DNA of 64,000 nucleotides from Malachius bipustulatus. Its lineage: Eukaryota > Arthropoda > Insecta > Coleoptera > Melyridae. A model generated the notes under the pieces. It was given only the letters and a program-made list of their open reading frames with translations, searched no databases and had not been told where the DNA came from. The DNA is taken from assembly GCA_910589415.1 (NCBI GenBank), contig OU342635.1, forward strand, positions 4,960,001 to 5,024,000, read 5' to 3'. Below, in pieces: positions 12,530 to 23,456 of this stretch. Numbering within the stretch: position 1 is the first letter of the stretch; each line of letters begins with the position of its first letter. Made by a program: the position numbers and the translations under genes.

Positions 12530-12960
12530 CAAGATCCGATCAGTTCCAAAAATGTTTTGTTTTCCAAGGTCCTGTTTGACATGATCCTGTCGTCACTCCT
12601 GTCAGCTCGAATTTTATTTTTCAAAGACAAGGTCCGTTTTGACAAGGTCACGCCAGCTCGATAATTTTTTTTTTGCAATTAAGGTGTGACAAAGGTGAGC
12701 TCGTTTTTTTTTGTAATTTTGCAAGGTCCAGTTTTAAAGGTTTGAAAGATCCGGTTATCTCGAGCTGTGTTCAAGCATTGTCAAAAAAATTCTTCAAAGT
12801 TGCTTTGACAAAGTCCGATCAGTTAGGATTTTTTTTTTTGGTTTCGCGCAAGATCCAGTTAGCAAGGGCCGATCATCCTAAAAAATTATTTAAAAATTAA
12901 AAAAAAGAGCTGACCGTACTTTTCAAAAATCGAATTTTAGAATAGACCGGATTTTTCAAA
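12530..12960. repeat. Degenerate tandem repeat, 'aaggtccg(g/a)tcagctcg' type
   Basis: Units of roughly 45-60 bases carry AAGGTCCGNTTNGACAAGG, a GCTCGA-like motif and a poly-T run. The same unit family recurs at 26395-26640, so this is a dispersed tandem family. Unit boundaries are loose. Confidence 0.55.
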
Positions 12961-14434
12961 AAAAATTATACACTTCATCAACTTTGCACTCAAGAGCCGC
13001 TACTGATTTCTACTGATTTTCCCACTCGGTTGTCTCTTGAAGATTTTAACGCGTTTACTTTAACGCGATTTAGATTTTTTTATATTTTTATTTTGAAAGA
13101 TTCATCCAATAATAATAATAAAAAACGAAAGTCACGTGCAGATGTGCAAATGAGCAGAATCGGTATGAGCCAATCCTTAATTGAACACGTATTTGCTTAA
13201 TTAAATATATAATACTTGATAAATTGATTTCTTTTTGTATCCGGCTCGAAGGACCAAAAAAGTTTACCATAGAATTATTGGTTATTTTATCACTGACTGG
13301 TTTTAATAACACAATCACGTCAATAAATCAATTTCATTTGTAGCTTTTAAGTTAAATTTTTCATTTATTCAAGTTATTGTTACTATTATTTGTTTTTTCC
13401 TTAATTACCATCTCGTATAGCCTTCACGAGTGCAGATATGTACGCCTGTGTCAGTCAGTCAGTAACAATAACTATATTCTTCTGAGAAATAAAATTAATA
13501 AATTATGGGATTTATTAATAAGTATGTACTGATGAATTAACAACAAATATCCAATCGCTTAATTTAAGATCTGGATAGAGGCGGAAATAATCATCCAAGT
13601 GTTTTTTAACCTACTCTTTACCAATAATAATAATTAACGAATACTACACATATTTTCAATAAGTTTCATTGACCCCGCCACTGGTACGACAACGCGGATC
13701 CAGTTGGTAACGTACGTGTTGTTTTCATTTCGATTTCCTTCTACCTATTGATTGATGCTATGTTATACCCACTTATCACTCGTACAGTGAAAAAAAAATT
13801 GTATTTTTACTAAATTTTTTTGTCTAGTTTATCAGTTTTTTTCTCAGTAATCTCAGTAGTTTTATAGTGGTATTTTGAGAATTCTGTACCATTTTTTAAA
13901 TATATTTTATATTCATTTTCTCATTCATTTATTTTTTCCTCCTTTTTTTCATTTATTTAATTCATTTATTACGTTTTTTATTCATTACGAGATATCATTT
14001 CGTGCACAGCGTTTCATTACTTAGAAGCGTTCTTCTAGTCTTTTGTTTGCATTTCTTAAGGATTGCTCCGAGTTTCCTTCATTTGTTCAACCTGAATTTC
14101 AGGTAAAGTGAAATTTTCCAGATAACCGGTGTGGACACATCTGCTTGTTCTATAAATATGTTCCGTTAACACTAACACTACCATACATTAATAAAACTGG
14201 TTACTGCAATTCGCTATTATTTCTTATCTACAATAATTTACGTTGTATATTAGAAAAAATCATTACTTTACGCTTTTAATAGTGTTGCCAAAATAATCAC
14301 ACTAAAATTAAAAACTGTAAACTTAATGGCCAAATCCAAAACCGTAAATCTTTATACAGAAGAGATAAGTTTATTGAGAAATTCAATAGGTAGAATGAAA
14401 AGTGAAATAATACGATAATGTTTTGTTTTTCTGA
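12961..14434. other. Intron stretch, nothing recognised
   Basis: AT-rich intronic DNA. A short TCAGTCAGTCAG run near 13452 and a T-rich tract near 13920-13990 are the only regular sequences seen. Confidence 0.4.
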
Positions 14435-14835
14435 TCGGGCGGCGGCTACGATCGACTGGGTTCGAATCCCAGTTTTGCCATGTATGTTTGTGATCATCTA
14501 TTCAAGTATTTAAATTGCAGGAAAGTGTCTGGGTTGAGCTAGTCTAGAATGTGTCCTTTCATAAGCCTCACCCATCTACTGCCAATTATCTTTTTTTTTT
14601 ATTTGAAGGATGTTTCTAAACTAATCAACAACATAATAGGATCAAATTTGACACATATTTGGAGTTTTATTTCTTCTTTAATTTTTTTTCTTTGTTTCGT
14701 TTTTCAGTTAATTTTTTCTTTGTTAGGTTTTCATTATTTTTGTATTTCATGTATACATTGTGGTTTTCTCACCGTTGATATGGCATATTAGCCGTTTTAT
14801 CATGTAGGAAATAAATAAATGAATAAATTTCTGGT
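14435..14835 (+). repeat. Possible tRNA-derived SINE (truncated head)
   Basis: GGGTTCGAATCCCAG at 14458-14472 is a perfect tRNA B-box-like stem-loop followed by TTTTGCCATG. A similar block, with an A-box, occurs at 41470-41560. The candidate ends in AGGAAATAAATAAATGAATAAA near 14835, a typical SINE or LINE tail. The A-box part is damaged, and no target duplication was found. Confidence 0.4.
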
Positions 14836-15443
14836 TGGAGCATTCGCTAGTTAAATCCTTTTAGCAGTCCGTACTTTTGTAAAAATTCGGTACCTTCACA
14901 CAAAGTTGCTATAGAATGGTAAATGAACCAATGCAAAATTTCTGAAAATTCTACATGCTTCCATTTGCCGAAATATTTTTTTCGGATATCAATACGAAAA
15001 TAGTGAAGATCTCATATCTCAAAAAAATTATTTTTTTGCCGTGAAGCTATTTTCAAAATCTAGGGCTCATGTTATAAAGCTGAAACTTCAGATAAGAAAA
15101 CTGGAGGATAATGATCGAGGGATAAAAATTTGTTTTGGCGTTGTTTTGCTATAACTAGGTAAATTCACTTCTGAACTGCCTATTAAAAAGAGTGGACTGT
15201 ATATTCTTATGGTATATGTTAAAGGTACGGAGTTAAATGAGTAATTAATTAATAATTTCAAAGTTTTACACATTTATTAATGAAATAATTGCAGACGGTT
15301 TAAAAACGCAACCGCTTTAGGGAAGCCGTAGGTAGACATTGTTTCAACTTGATGCGTTGCACGCACACCCAGCCCTCTCGGGGTCGACACGGCAGCTAAA
15401 GCAGCGGCCAGACCGGTGAAGCCGTGGCTACGTCCCAATATAA

Positions 15444-16103
15444 GCCCTCTTTCACACCTACGGTTTTTAACCGTGGCCGTGTACGGCTACGGAGCCGTGC
15501 TTAATAGAAACACGTTATCATAAATGCAAGCTTTCACACAAGACGGTTTGTTGCCGGAGCCGTACACGGCTGCCGTCGCAGCACGGCTAGTTAACTGCTA
15601 CGGCACGGTGCCGGAGCCGCTTACGGCAACAGAAAAACACACAAGTGTATACACCCATGCACACGTGCCGTGTGTTGATACTGTTTCGTACGATACGGTA
15701 CCGTACGGACGTTAATAACATTTTCTAATTTCCGGAAATTATAATAACGAAATTATGGTTATTGAAATAGATCATGAACTACTAATTACACTAGTTGAAG
15801 ACCCTTTCGTATCTCGCGAAACAATGTTGCAAATTCCCCCATCGACTGTCTGTTTTCAAGAAGTGAATCAATCCAAAATTTTCTTGCTTTTCGCGACTGT
15901 CTACGACGATGCCAAAGCATTATTAACAATATGCGTCTTTTTCGTTCATCCATCGTAGGTGCAACTGACAAAAATACTTAAAAAAAACATCCAGTGCCGC
16001 GTTGTCTACTAAAAACCGTGTGCCGTGTGAACACAAGTCAAATTAAATTACGGCACGGCTACGGCACGGTTACCGTTAGAAAACCGTATGTGTGAAAGAG
16101 ACC
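15444..16103. mobile_element. PIF/Harbinger element remnant with TAA target duplication
   Basis: The left end GCCCTCTTTCACACCTACGG and the inverted right end GGTCTCTTTCACACATACGG form TIRs, followed by ACGGCACGG-rich subterminal repeats on both sides. TAA abuts each end (15441-15443 and 16104-16106), the 3-bp duplication expected of PIF/Harbinger. The interior holds a transposase N-terminal fragment on the minus strand. At 660 bp the element is far shorter than an autonomous Harbinger. Confidence 0.75.
15786..15971 (-). pseudogene. Harbinger transposase, N-terminal fragment
   Basis: The 61-codon reading frame contains RRRQSRKARKFWIDSLLENR followed by QSMGEFATLFREIRK. This matches the N-terminal signature of PIF/Harbinger and HARBI1-type nucleases (basic run, then Trp, then ...R...GEF..L..E.R). 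It breaks off before any DDE catalytic residue. It sits inside the TIR element at 15444-16103, which supports the assignment. It is an internally deleted relic with no expected activity. Confidence 0.6.
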
Positions 16104-16352
16104 TAAGGGATTATTTCTAAACAAAATTCAAAATAAATTTAAATCAAGTTTGCCGTAATATCAGATTTCGGGGGCCATTCAGAATACGTTTTCACAATTG
16201 TCGCTTCAATGTTCTAGAAGAATAATTAATTGGCGAATTTATTTAATTAAACGATGAAAACAATTACTTACCTACCGATTTGGTTGTTATAAATTGTTTA
16301 ATTAATTATTAGTTATATAATTAAATTAATTCTTAGTTATAAAATCATAAAA

Positions 16353-17240
16353 ATGGTGTTTACGTTGGAGCAAACAACTTTTATAGTTGAAACTTATTTT
16401 CTGCAATAGAAAGAAAATCGATGGAATTTGCACATTTACTCAATAGAAAACTGCCTAATTGAGTTCCAAGCGGTTCCTGGTGTTGCGGTGGCTCTCCAAA
16501 ATTTTAGAGAAGCTGTTAAGTGATATTGAAAAATTTAGAGGGACAAGAAATGTTGTGAAAACAGGAAGTTGAAAACTAAAGAGACGTACCTAAGAAAACG
16601 CTACTGAGGAAACATGCTCACTTTTATCCTTATCGAGAGACGGTGATGCAGGAGTTGTTACCTCGAAAGGTTAGATTTTTGTCAATGGTTTTCGTAACAT
16701 TTGCAACACAATAATTAAAACGCGTTCAGCAAGACTTTCTTCACAGATGAAGGTCTCAAAAATCCGGATATATCAATTCCAAAAATTACAGATCATGTTT
16801 TTGATGAAACGCTATACAGAATATGTTTGGTATTGAAAAGCAACTTCATACCTAGAAAGTTGATTGTGTGGAAAGCAAAAATAGTAAGGTACAGGGAAGA
16901 AATTCTTCAACTGTTTTTGAACCAGCTGCATGATGAACGAACTGGCTGAGGATATTTTCAGCAGGACGGTGCAAGACCTTTTTTGACATTTTGACGATCG
17001 ACTATGCGACTTCTTTTTATGGTCTTACACCAAAAATTCATTATTTTTGACACGATATGGCATAATTGGCAGGATGATTTGACAGGATTAAGACGCAGGA
17101 TCGATGATAAGTTCATCAAGATAAACGATAGACTCGAACTGTTACAAAATGCCCTTAGTGGAGTAAGAAACCGTGTACCTATTAAAAAGTGTTCAGGAGG
17201 GTGGAAGGCACTTCACTCGCCTTCTAAATTGATTAATTGA
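16353..17240 (+). pseudogene. Decayed mariner-like (Tc1/mariner superfamily) DDE transposase
   Basis: Pieces of one transposase appear in order across several frames. VFTLEQTTFIVETYF (N-terminal helix-turn-helix) is at the start. HFYPYRETVMQELLPRKVRF follows near 16620-16675, then TDEGLKNPDI (first catalytic Asp region) near 16745-16765, GYFQQDGARP (second catalytic Asp) near 16950-16980, and an open C-terminal piece 17004-17237 including WQDDLTGLRRRIDD. Multiple stops and frameshifts separate the pieces, so it is dead. AATAAAG follows at about 17269. TIRs were not found. Family placement rests on the QQDGARP context and order of motifs. Confidence 0.6.
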
Positions 17241-17419
17241 TTTTTTTGCCTATTTTATGAAAATGTCAATAAAGGGGTGCGGGAATCAATAACGGATTGT
17301 TTTCGAACGTCCTTTGTAATAAAACTACAAAATGTCGTTTTTGGTAGAGCTGTAATTGACATTTATTTGAGTTTTTTAAAATATCTTCACTGTAGTGTTA
17401 TTGGATTTGTAGTTTTCGC

Positions 17420-18219
17420 GAGTTTAAATGGGACGTATTGTCAGAAATACGTTTGAATCGTCAGCAATTCTAAAAATATGAGCGAGAGTGAGACGGAAGT
17501 ACGACTCGCGTCTTGATACGCTTAGATTGATACGATATTACGATAAGATTGTCGTCCAGCTGATCGGCTACTGTCTGTAGTGTCAGTGACAGCGCTAAAT
17601 ATACTAATGAGGTTTGTGTTGTGATTTGAAACGTTTTTAATACGACATGAGCAGAATTACCTGTGATATTGTACGGTGTGATAAACTATGAGTAACTTAT
17701 TAATTGCGCGAATGGCTAAAAATCTATTTCCTTGTTTTTATACGGGTAAAAAAACGGACTGGGTATATTCTCGCAACGAAATACCTACAAAAAATTACAC
17801 AAAATGCCTGGGAAACGATTGAACTCCCTAGGACGTGGTCTCGTGTGGTTAAATTGCTAGGATATTTTACTGCAGAATAAGAAAACGGAGGTGTTATGCT
17901 TTCTTTTAAACGGCAACCAGCAGGTAGGTGACATGATATTTCTATCATGACGATAACAATAATTATTATCATTCTCATTTACTTGCATTATATAATATTT
18001 GTTATCAAAAAGTTGCAAGGCACTACTTTGTCAATAACTTGTCGAAATAATATATTTGTAGGATATTCATTATTCCTCAACACACGCCACTGACACGAAC
18101 TGCGATACCACATCTGGTTCGACTTAGAAATAAGTGTACGATTCAAATCGAATTAAATGAAATTGTTTAGTCAGAATCAGTGTGGCATGACAACGGACAA
18201 CACTCAGTGGACAGACGAT
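17420..18219. repeat. Dispersed ~0.8-kb repeat, copy A
   Basis: Almost the whole segment recurs inverted at 33291-34068, from TTTAAATGGGACGTATTGTC at the left to ACACTCAGTGGACAGACGA at the right. Agreement is high by eye, with small indels and substitutions. There is no coding homology. The ends share the ACAACACTCAGTGGACAGAC motif, which also occurs alone near 34135. It could be a solo LTR or an unclassified DNA element; no target duplication was identified. Confidence 0.7.
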
Positions 18220-18782
18220 TATGTCAAATGTTATGATAATTTCATGTATTTACTTGTATCTACCTTTTTTTTAATGGACTTCCGCTGTTAATTTGCCACG
18301 AGATTTGCGATAGAATTTATTTATAAACAAGCTTTTACAGTCAGGTGTACAGGAGGTAAATTAAACAGTTTCCATAGCCAAAGTGGGCGTAGTCGACATG
18401 GCTCCCGTAATTCGCAAACAGACTGCTTCTCTGGACTTTGCCTAATCTAATTTTACGGTTTACCGTATTTGACACGTCACTGGGCAATAGGTACTAACTT
18501 GACTCTATCCTGGGGCCGGATAAGGACAATATTAGTAAATTTTTAATGGCTTTTCAATTAGTGATTTGGTTTATAATGTTAAAATCACAAAATGAATTAT
18601 TTACCGCAGCTTGGTTTTGCATTTAGTTAGTTACACACATTGTGAAATGGAAATCATCCGTGGTTGATAAAATATTCATACCTAGTCAATTTTGTTTATT
18701 TTCAGTTGTTTTTTGGTTTAATCAATTCAACTATTCTTTATCACATTTATCTACGTTTTACGTAAAAAACAGGTAAAGACTC

Positions 18783-19045
18783 TTGGAAATATTGGAACTG
18801 AAAATGTTGGAATATTTATTGTTGCAAGAAAAAAAATTATTACAGCCTATTGTATTCGGGAACATGGCCAAAGTGAAACATCCGAATTTGTCAGACCTTG
18901 CAATTCAACTGCTACAATTGCCAGCTTCTTCCGCTGTAATTGGACGAGTTTGTTATTGTTTGTTTACATTCTTTACATTATTTACGTTCCATGCATTCTT
19001 TACCTTGAAGAAAGTCCATGTAAAGAATGAATTCACACAGCTTCA
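18783..19045 (+). pseudogene. hAT transposase C-terminal fragment
   Basis: The reading frame contains HPNLSDLAIQLLQLPASSAVI, the hAT dimerisation signature (usually ...LA..LL.LPASSA..ER.FS). The nucleotide sequence is closely related to 29065-29215 in the hAT copy at 27584-29504. The following TTTACATTCTTTAC and CCATGTAAAGAATGAATTC match that element's 3' subterminal region. Only the 3' quarter of the element is present. Confidence 0.65.
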
Positions 19046-19950
19046 ATATCTGCAGCAATATATTCATAAGCATGTAATATAATACGTTCGCTTTTGTGAA
19101 GATCTATAATATAACGACTCCTATTTCATATGAGTCAGCCACACTTGCTTAATTGCTAAGTAATTTTTTATTTCTTAGTAATTATTATTTATAATGGTTT
19201 TATATATGTTATCCTAATTGATTTAACTATTCACGAAATGCCTTGAGAAATCAATAATTTATAGTCGTAAGTAAAAGCTACAAAATATGAGAAACGATAA
19301 TCTTATATAAAAAAATAAGATTCGCAAGTCAACTAATGGCCTTCAATTTTTTTTTCTTATTTATATAGGAATAAACTGATATTTGTGCTAGAAATAAGAA
19401 AGAAATATATTTGTTTTACCTACAATAACGTGTCAGTTCAATAAATATCAAGTTGAGATTTCCATTCGATTGGACTCAGGATCATATCGCACCAACTCAG
19501 TTATGCCGTCCAACAAATTGGGCCAATTTTGATTGTGTTGGAGGGCAGTCTGGTGTGCCAGTGTCGTAGGTACGATCGTGTAATAATTACACTAGTACTT
19601 AATAACTGGCATATAATAAATAAACATTCTGTGGCATGCTTATATAACGCGGATTTGGACGCAAGATCGTTGAAAAATTTTCCAATTTTTGCTCATCCAA
19701 TTTTTTCGGATAATTTTGATTGTTATGGATATTATGTAAAGGATTGTATATTAGGTATGACATAATATTATAGGCAGGTATTACTATTTAACATGATAAC
19801 GAGAGAAACCATAACTGTATGTAAATATTTACGTTTGGTTGAAAAGATGTATTTTTACATTTTTATTGCATAGGTATAGGTACCTACTTACTTACCACTT
19901 TTATTAACTTACGAAAATAATACAATTTATATTGAAAATATAAATTTTAT
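19046..19950. other. Intron stretch, nothing recognised
   Basis: AT-rich DNA. The 78-codon ORF at 19529 has no recognisable family. No repeats were identified here. Confidence 0.4.
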
Positions 19951-19954
19951 TAAT

Positions 19955-21041
19955 TTTGAGTAAGTATCTGGAAACTGTGGCCGCTAAAATGTGTGTCGGT
20001 CTCGGTCTGTTGTTCTGTGACTTTTCTAGGAAACACTCTACAGCCGCCGGTTTTCATCTGGGAAAGATGAAATTTGGCTCGATCGAAGAGGCGCACGGTC
20101 CCGCGATGCCTATTGAAAATGAGCGGGATCCGTTACCGGGAAGTGTCTTTTTTTCGGGAATTTCGGGTTTTTTCGGGAATCGCCTAGGAAACACTCTAAG
20201 TGTCCGAAAGTTGCACCGATCGGGATGAAACTCGGTAGGCACGAAGCTCCGAACCCCCGAATACGACCTATTGAAAATGGGCCGGATCCGAGAATTTTAA
20301 GGCCCCCTTTCAGGGCCGTACTTTTTTTTGCAACGTCCCGACATAAGGATTCGTTTCTCGGTAACGGTACATCGCGGACGGATTCTGCTAGTACAGTTAC
20401 TTGGGGAAAGAACGGACGTACAAACTTTGTAGAGATCGTTTTTCGAAAAAATAATTAGGCGAGCGGTAATCGGCCCTCAAAAAATGGAATATACTCTTTT
20501 CGCATGATTTTTCGATTTTTTCGAATTTTTTTCAAAATTTATTCGACCGATCGGGAAAATAACAAAGGTTTATGATAGAGACGACCTTTACCTACAAAAA
20601 AGATAGATATAGTTTTTTTCCTTAACCGTTGGAAAAACTGTCAAAATTCGGAAAAACTTCGGCAGGACATTGAGACGGTTCAGACGTGTTTCGAATATAT
20701 CTCCCTCCATCGACGACATAGTTCAACTTATGTAAATTTTTTTTTCTTCAACACATAATTTGAAGTCTCGGCTTTATTTCATCTCGATTATGTATGTACT
20801 TTAAACTAAAAATAAAAAAGTTTTTCGCTGCTCGAAAATTTGCTTACACTCTTATGTTTATTAAAAAATCGATAAATTAATCCTTTTTTATTTTTTTTGT
20901 CTTCTTCTTTATGCACGATTGGGAAAATTAGAAGGACAGTCGCAACGACAATTGATTTGCCAAAATGACTGTGAAAAAATTATCCAAATCGGTTATTTAA
21001 TAAAGAAAATAGTGTATTTTTTTATTAAAAAATACACTAAT
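19955..21041 (+). mobile_element. Helentron-like candidate, full-length copy
   Basis: The 5' part has a degenerate GTCY-type run (GTCGGTCTCGGTCTGTTGTTCTG), then TAGGAAACACTCTA, GCCGCCGGTTTTCAT, CCTATTGAAAATGAGCGGGATCC and CGGGAATTTCGGG. The same core in the same order forms both arms of the palindrome at 35046-36739. The element seems to end at a stem-loop at 21010-21039 (TAGTGTATTTTTTT, loop, AAAAAATACACTA), which also caps copies at 34911 and 55453. A GTCY microsatellite near one end and a terminal stem-loop fit Helentron-derived (HINE/DINE-like) elements. That class is inference; no Rep/helicase remains. Confidence 0.5.
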
Positions 21042-22012
21042 ATGACAATTTTCAGAAATTTTCAATACATAATACATTTCGCCGTCGCCGGGAAATTATT
21101 ATGGGTGTTTTGACGTGCCGGAGCGCGGGCTCGGTCGTTCGTTGCCCCGCTCTATTATTATAATGATAGTAGTTATCCGCCGATCCTGTTCGGGCTAATT
21201 TCTGTTTTTTCTTATGCATTTTGTAAATAATTGTTTTTACAATTAATTGCGACGTACTGAGTGATTATTATTTTTAAAATTTGAAAAATGCGCACTGAAA
21301 AATACGAGAAAATTAGCAAAAATTCGGAAATTTTTTTCTTCGCAATTTCCGGATACAGAGACTCGGGGATGCCTTGCGCTTGGTAGTCGAAGAATTCTTT
21401 TGTCACAATTTTCATTTTTTTTCGCTGAAGTTTCAAAAATGGCGACGCTACAACGGATCGAAAATGGCCGAGTATTTTGACGAAATTTCAAAGTTTACGT
21501 TCGCAAAAATTGACTTTCCGGTAAGAGTTCAAATGTCGTGCACTAATTTGCTTCAGTTGCATATATTACCTTCTGTTTAATATAACCGCCGACTTTGTTT
21601 GAACGATTTTAATAAAATGGCGTGCGATTCGGCCAAAGTCGGTTTTGGAAGCGAAAATTTTCAATGGTCTTTCGCACATTTTTCGATGTAAATCTGTTCG
21701 CGGTGATCCAAATAAGATCACGGAGGTACTCGTGTGTGGCTAAGAAAAGGGTCACGTCCCCCACCCTCGACTCAAACTAACACGAAAGTAACTTTTTACG
21801 CGAATCTATAACTTCCACGCGAATTTTCGTAAGTTCACATATTGGTCCTTCAGGAGCGATATAGAAAAAATAGTCACAAAAAAGGAGGTGGCAGGCGTTA
21901 ACTTTGACGGGGAATCTACTGCTTTCAGGGCCGTACTGATATAGAAAAACTGCAATTAAAAAAAAACAACTGATGACAATTTTCAACTTTGACTGGGATC
22001 TACTGACACTAC

Positions 22013-22046
22013 GGGCCGAAGGCCCGCCATGGAGGGCCGAAGGCCC
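22013..22046. repeat. Duplicated GC palindrome GGGCCGAAGGCCC
   Basis: Two identical 13-bp copies (22013-22025 and 22034-22046), each self-complementary apart from the centre, separated by 8 bases in otherwise AT-rich DNA. They lie directly upstream of the hairpin at 22064-22110. Function unknown. Confidence 0.85.
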
Positions 22047-22063
22047 GACGCCGCCGGCAGGCC

Positions 22064-22110
22064 AAGATTTTCCTTACGAAAAGCGCAGCGATTTTCGTAA
22101 GGAAAATCTT
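22064..22110. repeat. Perfect 19-bp hairpin
   Basis: AAGATTTTCCTTACGAAAA at 22064-22082 and its exact reverse complement at 22092-22110, with the 9-base loop GCGCAGCGA. A perfect stem is unlikely by chance. It may be the tip of a foldback element or a short structured transcript; nothing identifies it further. Confidence 0.85.
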
Positions 22111-22229
22111 GTTATACGTAAATTCAATAAAGTAAAATGCGAGATTTTTCTTTATCAAGCTGCCAAGGTAGCGCAAGATCTTTCTTGAATTTTGCATCAG
22201 GATTTTCTCCTCTCTATTCATTTTTCATC

Positions 22230-22440
22230 GAATGTCGTCGATATGAAGTCATAATATATTGCCATATGATGGTTGTAATTTTTCTTTGATATTCGGGAAA
22301 AAATCTGAAAAAAATAATAAAATATAGGAGAATGTTTCTTGAATGTGATACATACTTAGATGTTTGCTTTCCTTGACTTTTTTGATACCGAATGACATGA
22401 AAAACCAACATTCCATAGGAGAAAAAAAATTGATTTCTCC
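22230..22440. repeat. Diverged copy of the 61.8-63.1 kb palindrome arm
   Basis: GATATGAAGTCATAATATATTGCC, TTTCTTTGATATTCGG and TTTTTGATACCGAATGACAT parallel the unit at about 62035-62185 (AATATGAAGTCATACTGC, TTTCTCTATGGTATTCGG, TTTTTCATACCGAACGACAT) in the same order and orientation. It is a dispersed single-arm copy, moderately diverged. Confidence 0.5.
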
Positions 22441-23456
22441 ACAAGATTTAGAAGGCTTAAAGAAGTTCTGGTGAAGGATGTTGGTGGGATTAGGGAAGAA
22501 TAACAAGTTTATCAGGTATCTTGACAATAATTAAGAAATATATTGAAGAAAAATGAAAAAGTCAATTTTTTTTATATTTTTGCTAATATCTAGTGACCTA
22601 AAGTGTTTTTTTTTCAAAATTGAAAGTGTTAAGTGTGCCGTTCTCAAAACTAACTAGGAAACTTTTTTGACAATTCATATCTCTTATCTCTTACCATTTC
22701 CGAGATGCCCACATAGATCATGTTAAATGGAACACCTCTATAGTGCCATTTACATCAATAAATTTATTAAAAAATGCCATTTTCGTTGCAGAAAGATTAA
22801 TATTCAAGAATGTCTGCAGAAACAGAATAGAAATATTAGAATTTAATGTACCTAATAGAAATACGGAAATTACCGTAATTCTTATTAACACTTTTTTTCA
22901 AGGACTTTTCTTGGAACAAATCATGTAACTACACCTGCTGTATTAAATGCAAACAATTAATGCATGTCTATATTATGTATACGAGTGGAACTATGTTACC
23001 TCTTGGAACGTTATTGCAGTTCTTTATGGAATCGATTAACGTTAATAATAATTAAAGCTGACTCCATATTTGTTAAATCTTTTTTTATAATTTTCTTGGA
23101 ATTTTATCTGTTCTAATTAAGTACTTACATAAATAGGTGCTTAATTATTTAAAGGCGAATATTATTTCAGTTATTGATCAGTTTCAAGAAGAGGTTTATA
23201 AAGAGGAAATCCCTAAAAAATTGTTTCCATTGTAGGTGCAAAAATTTCGTGTTTATATTTTTTTTTCAAAATTTGGCATCCAAGTATTATAACAGAAAAT
23301 AAAAAATAGGCATAGGAATGATTTCAAGATCAATTTCATAGATAGATACCATTACCAAATTGGGTAAAATTTTCTTGATTCCTTTTTTAAGAGATATAGG
23401 TATTCTTGGAATATTTCTAAGAAAGTCCATTTTTAATTTCATCAGATTTTGTACCT

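Noticed and set aside
14458..14482. tRNA gene at the GGGTTCGAATCCCAG motif
   Set aside because: Only the T-arm is present; the upstream part does not fold as a tRNA.
19956..20242. ORF with KFGSIEEAH, PIENERDP and SGISGFFGN as a conserved protein
   Set aside because: The frame is shared with the 35-36 kb copies but is part of a non-coding repeat core; neighbouring sequence in each copy is not open in a consistent frame.
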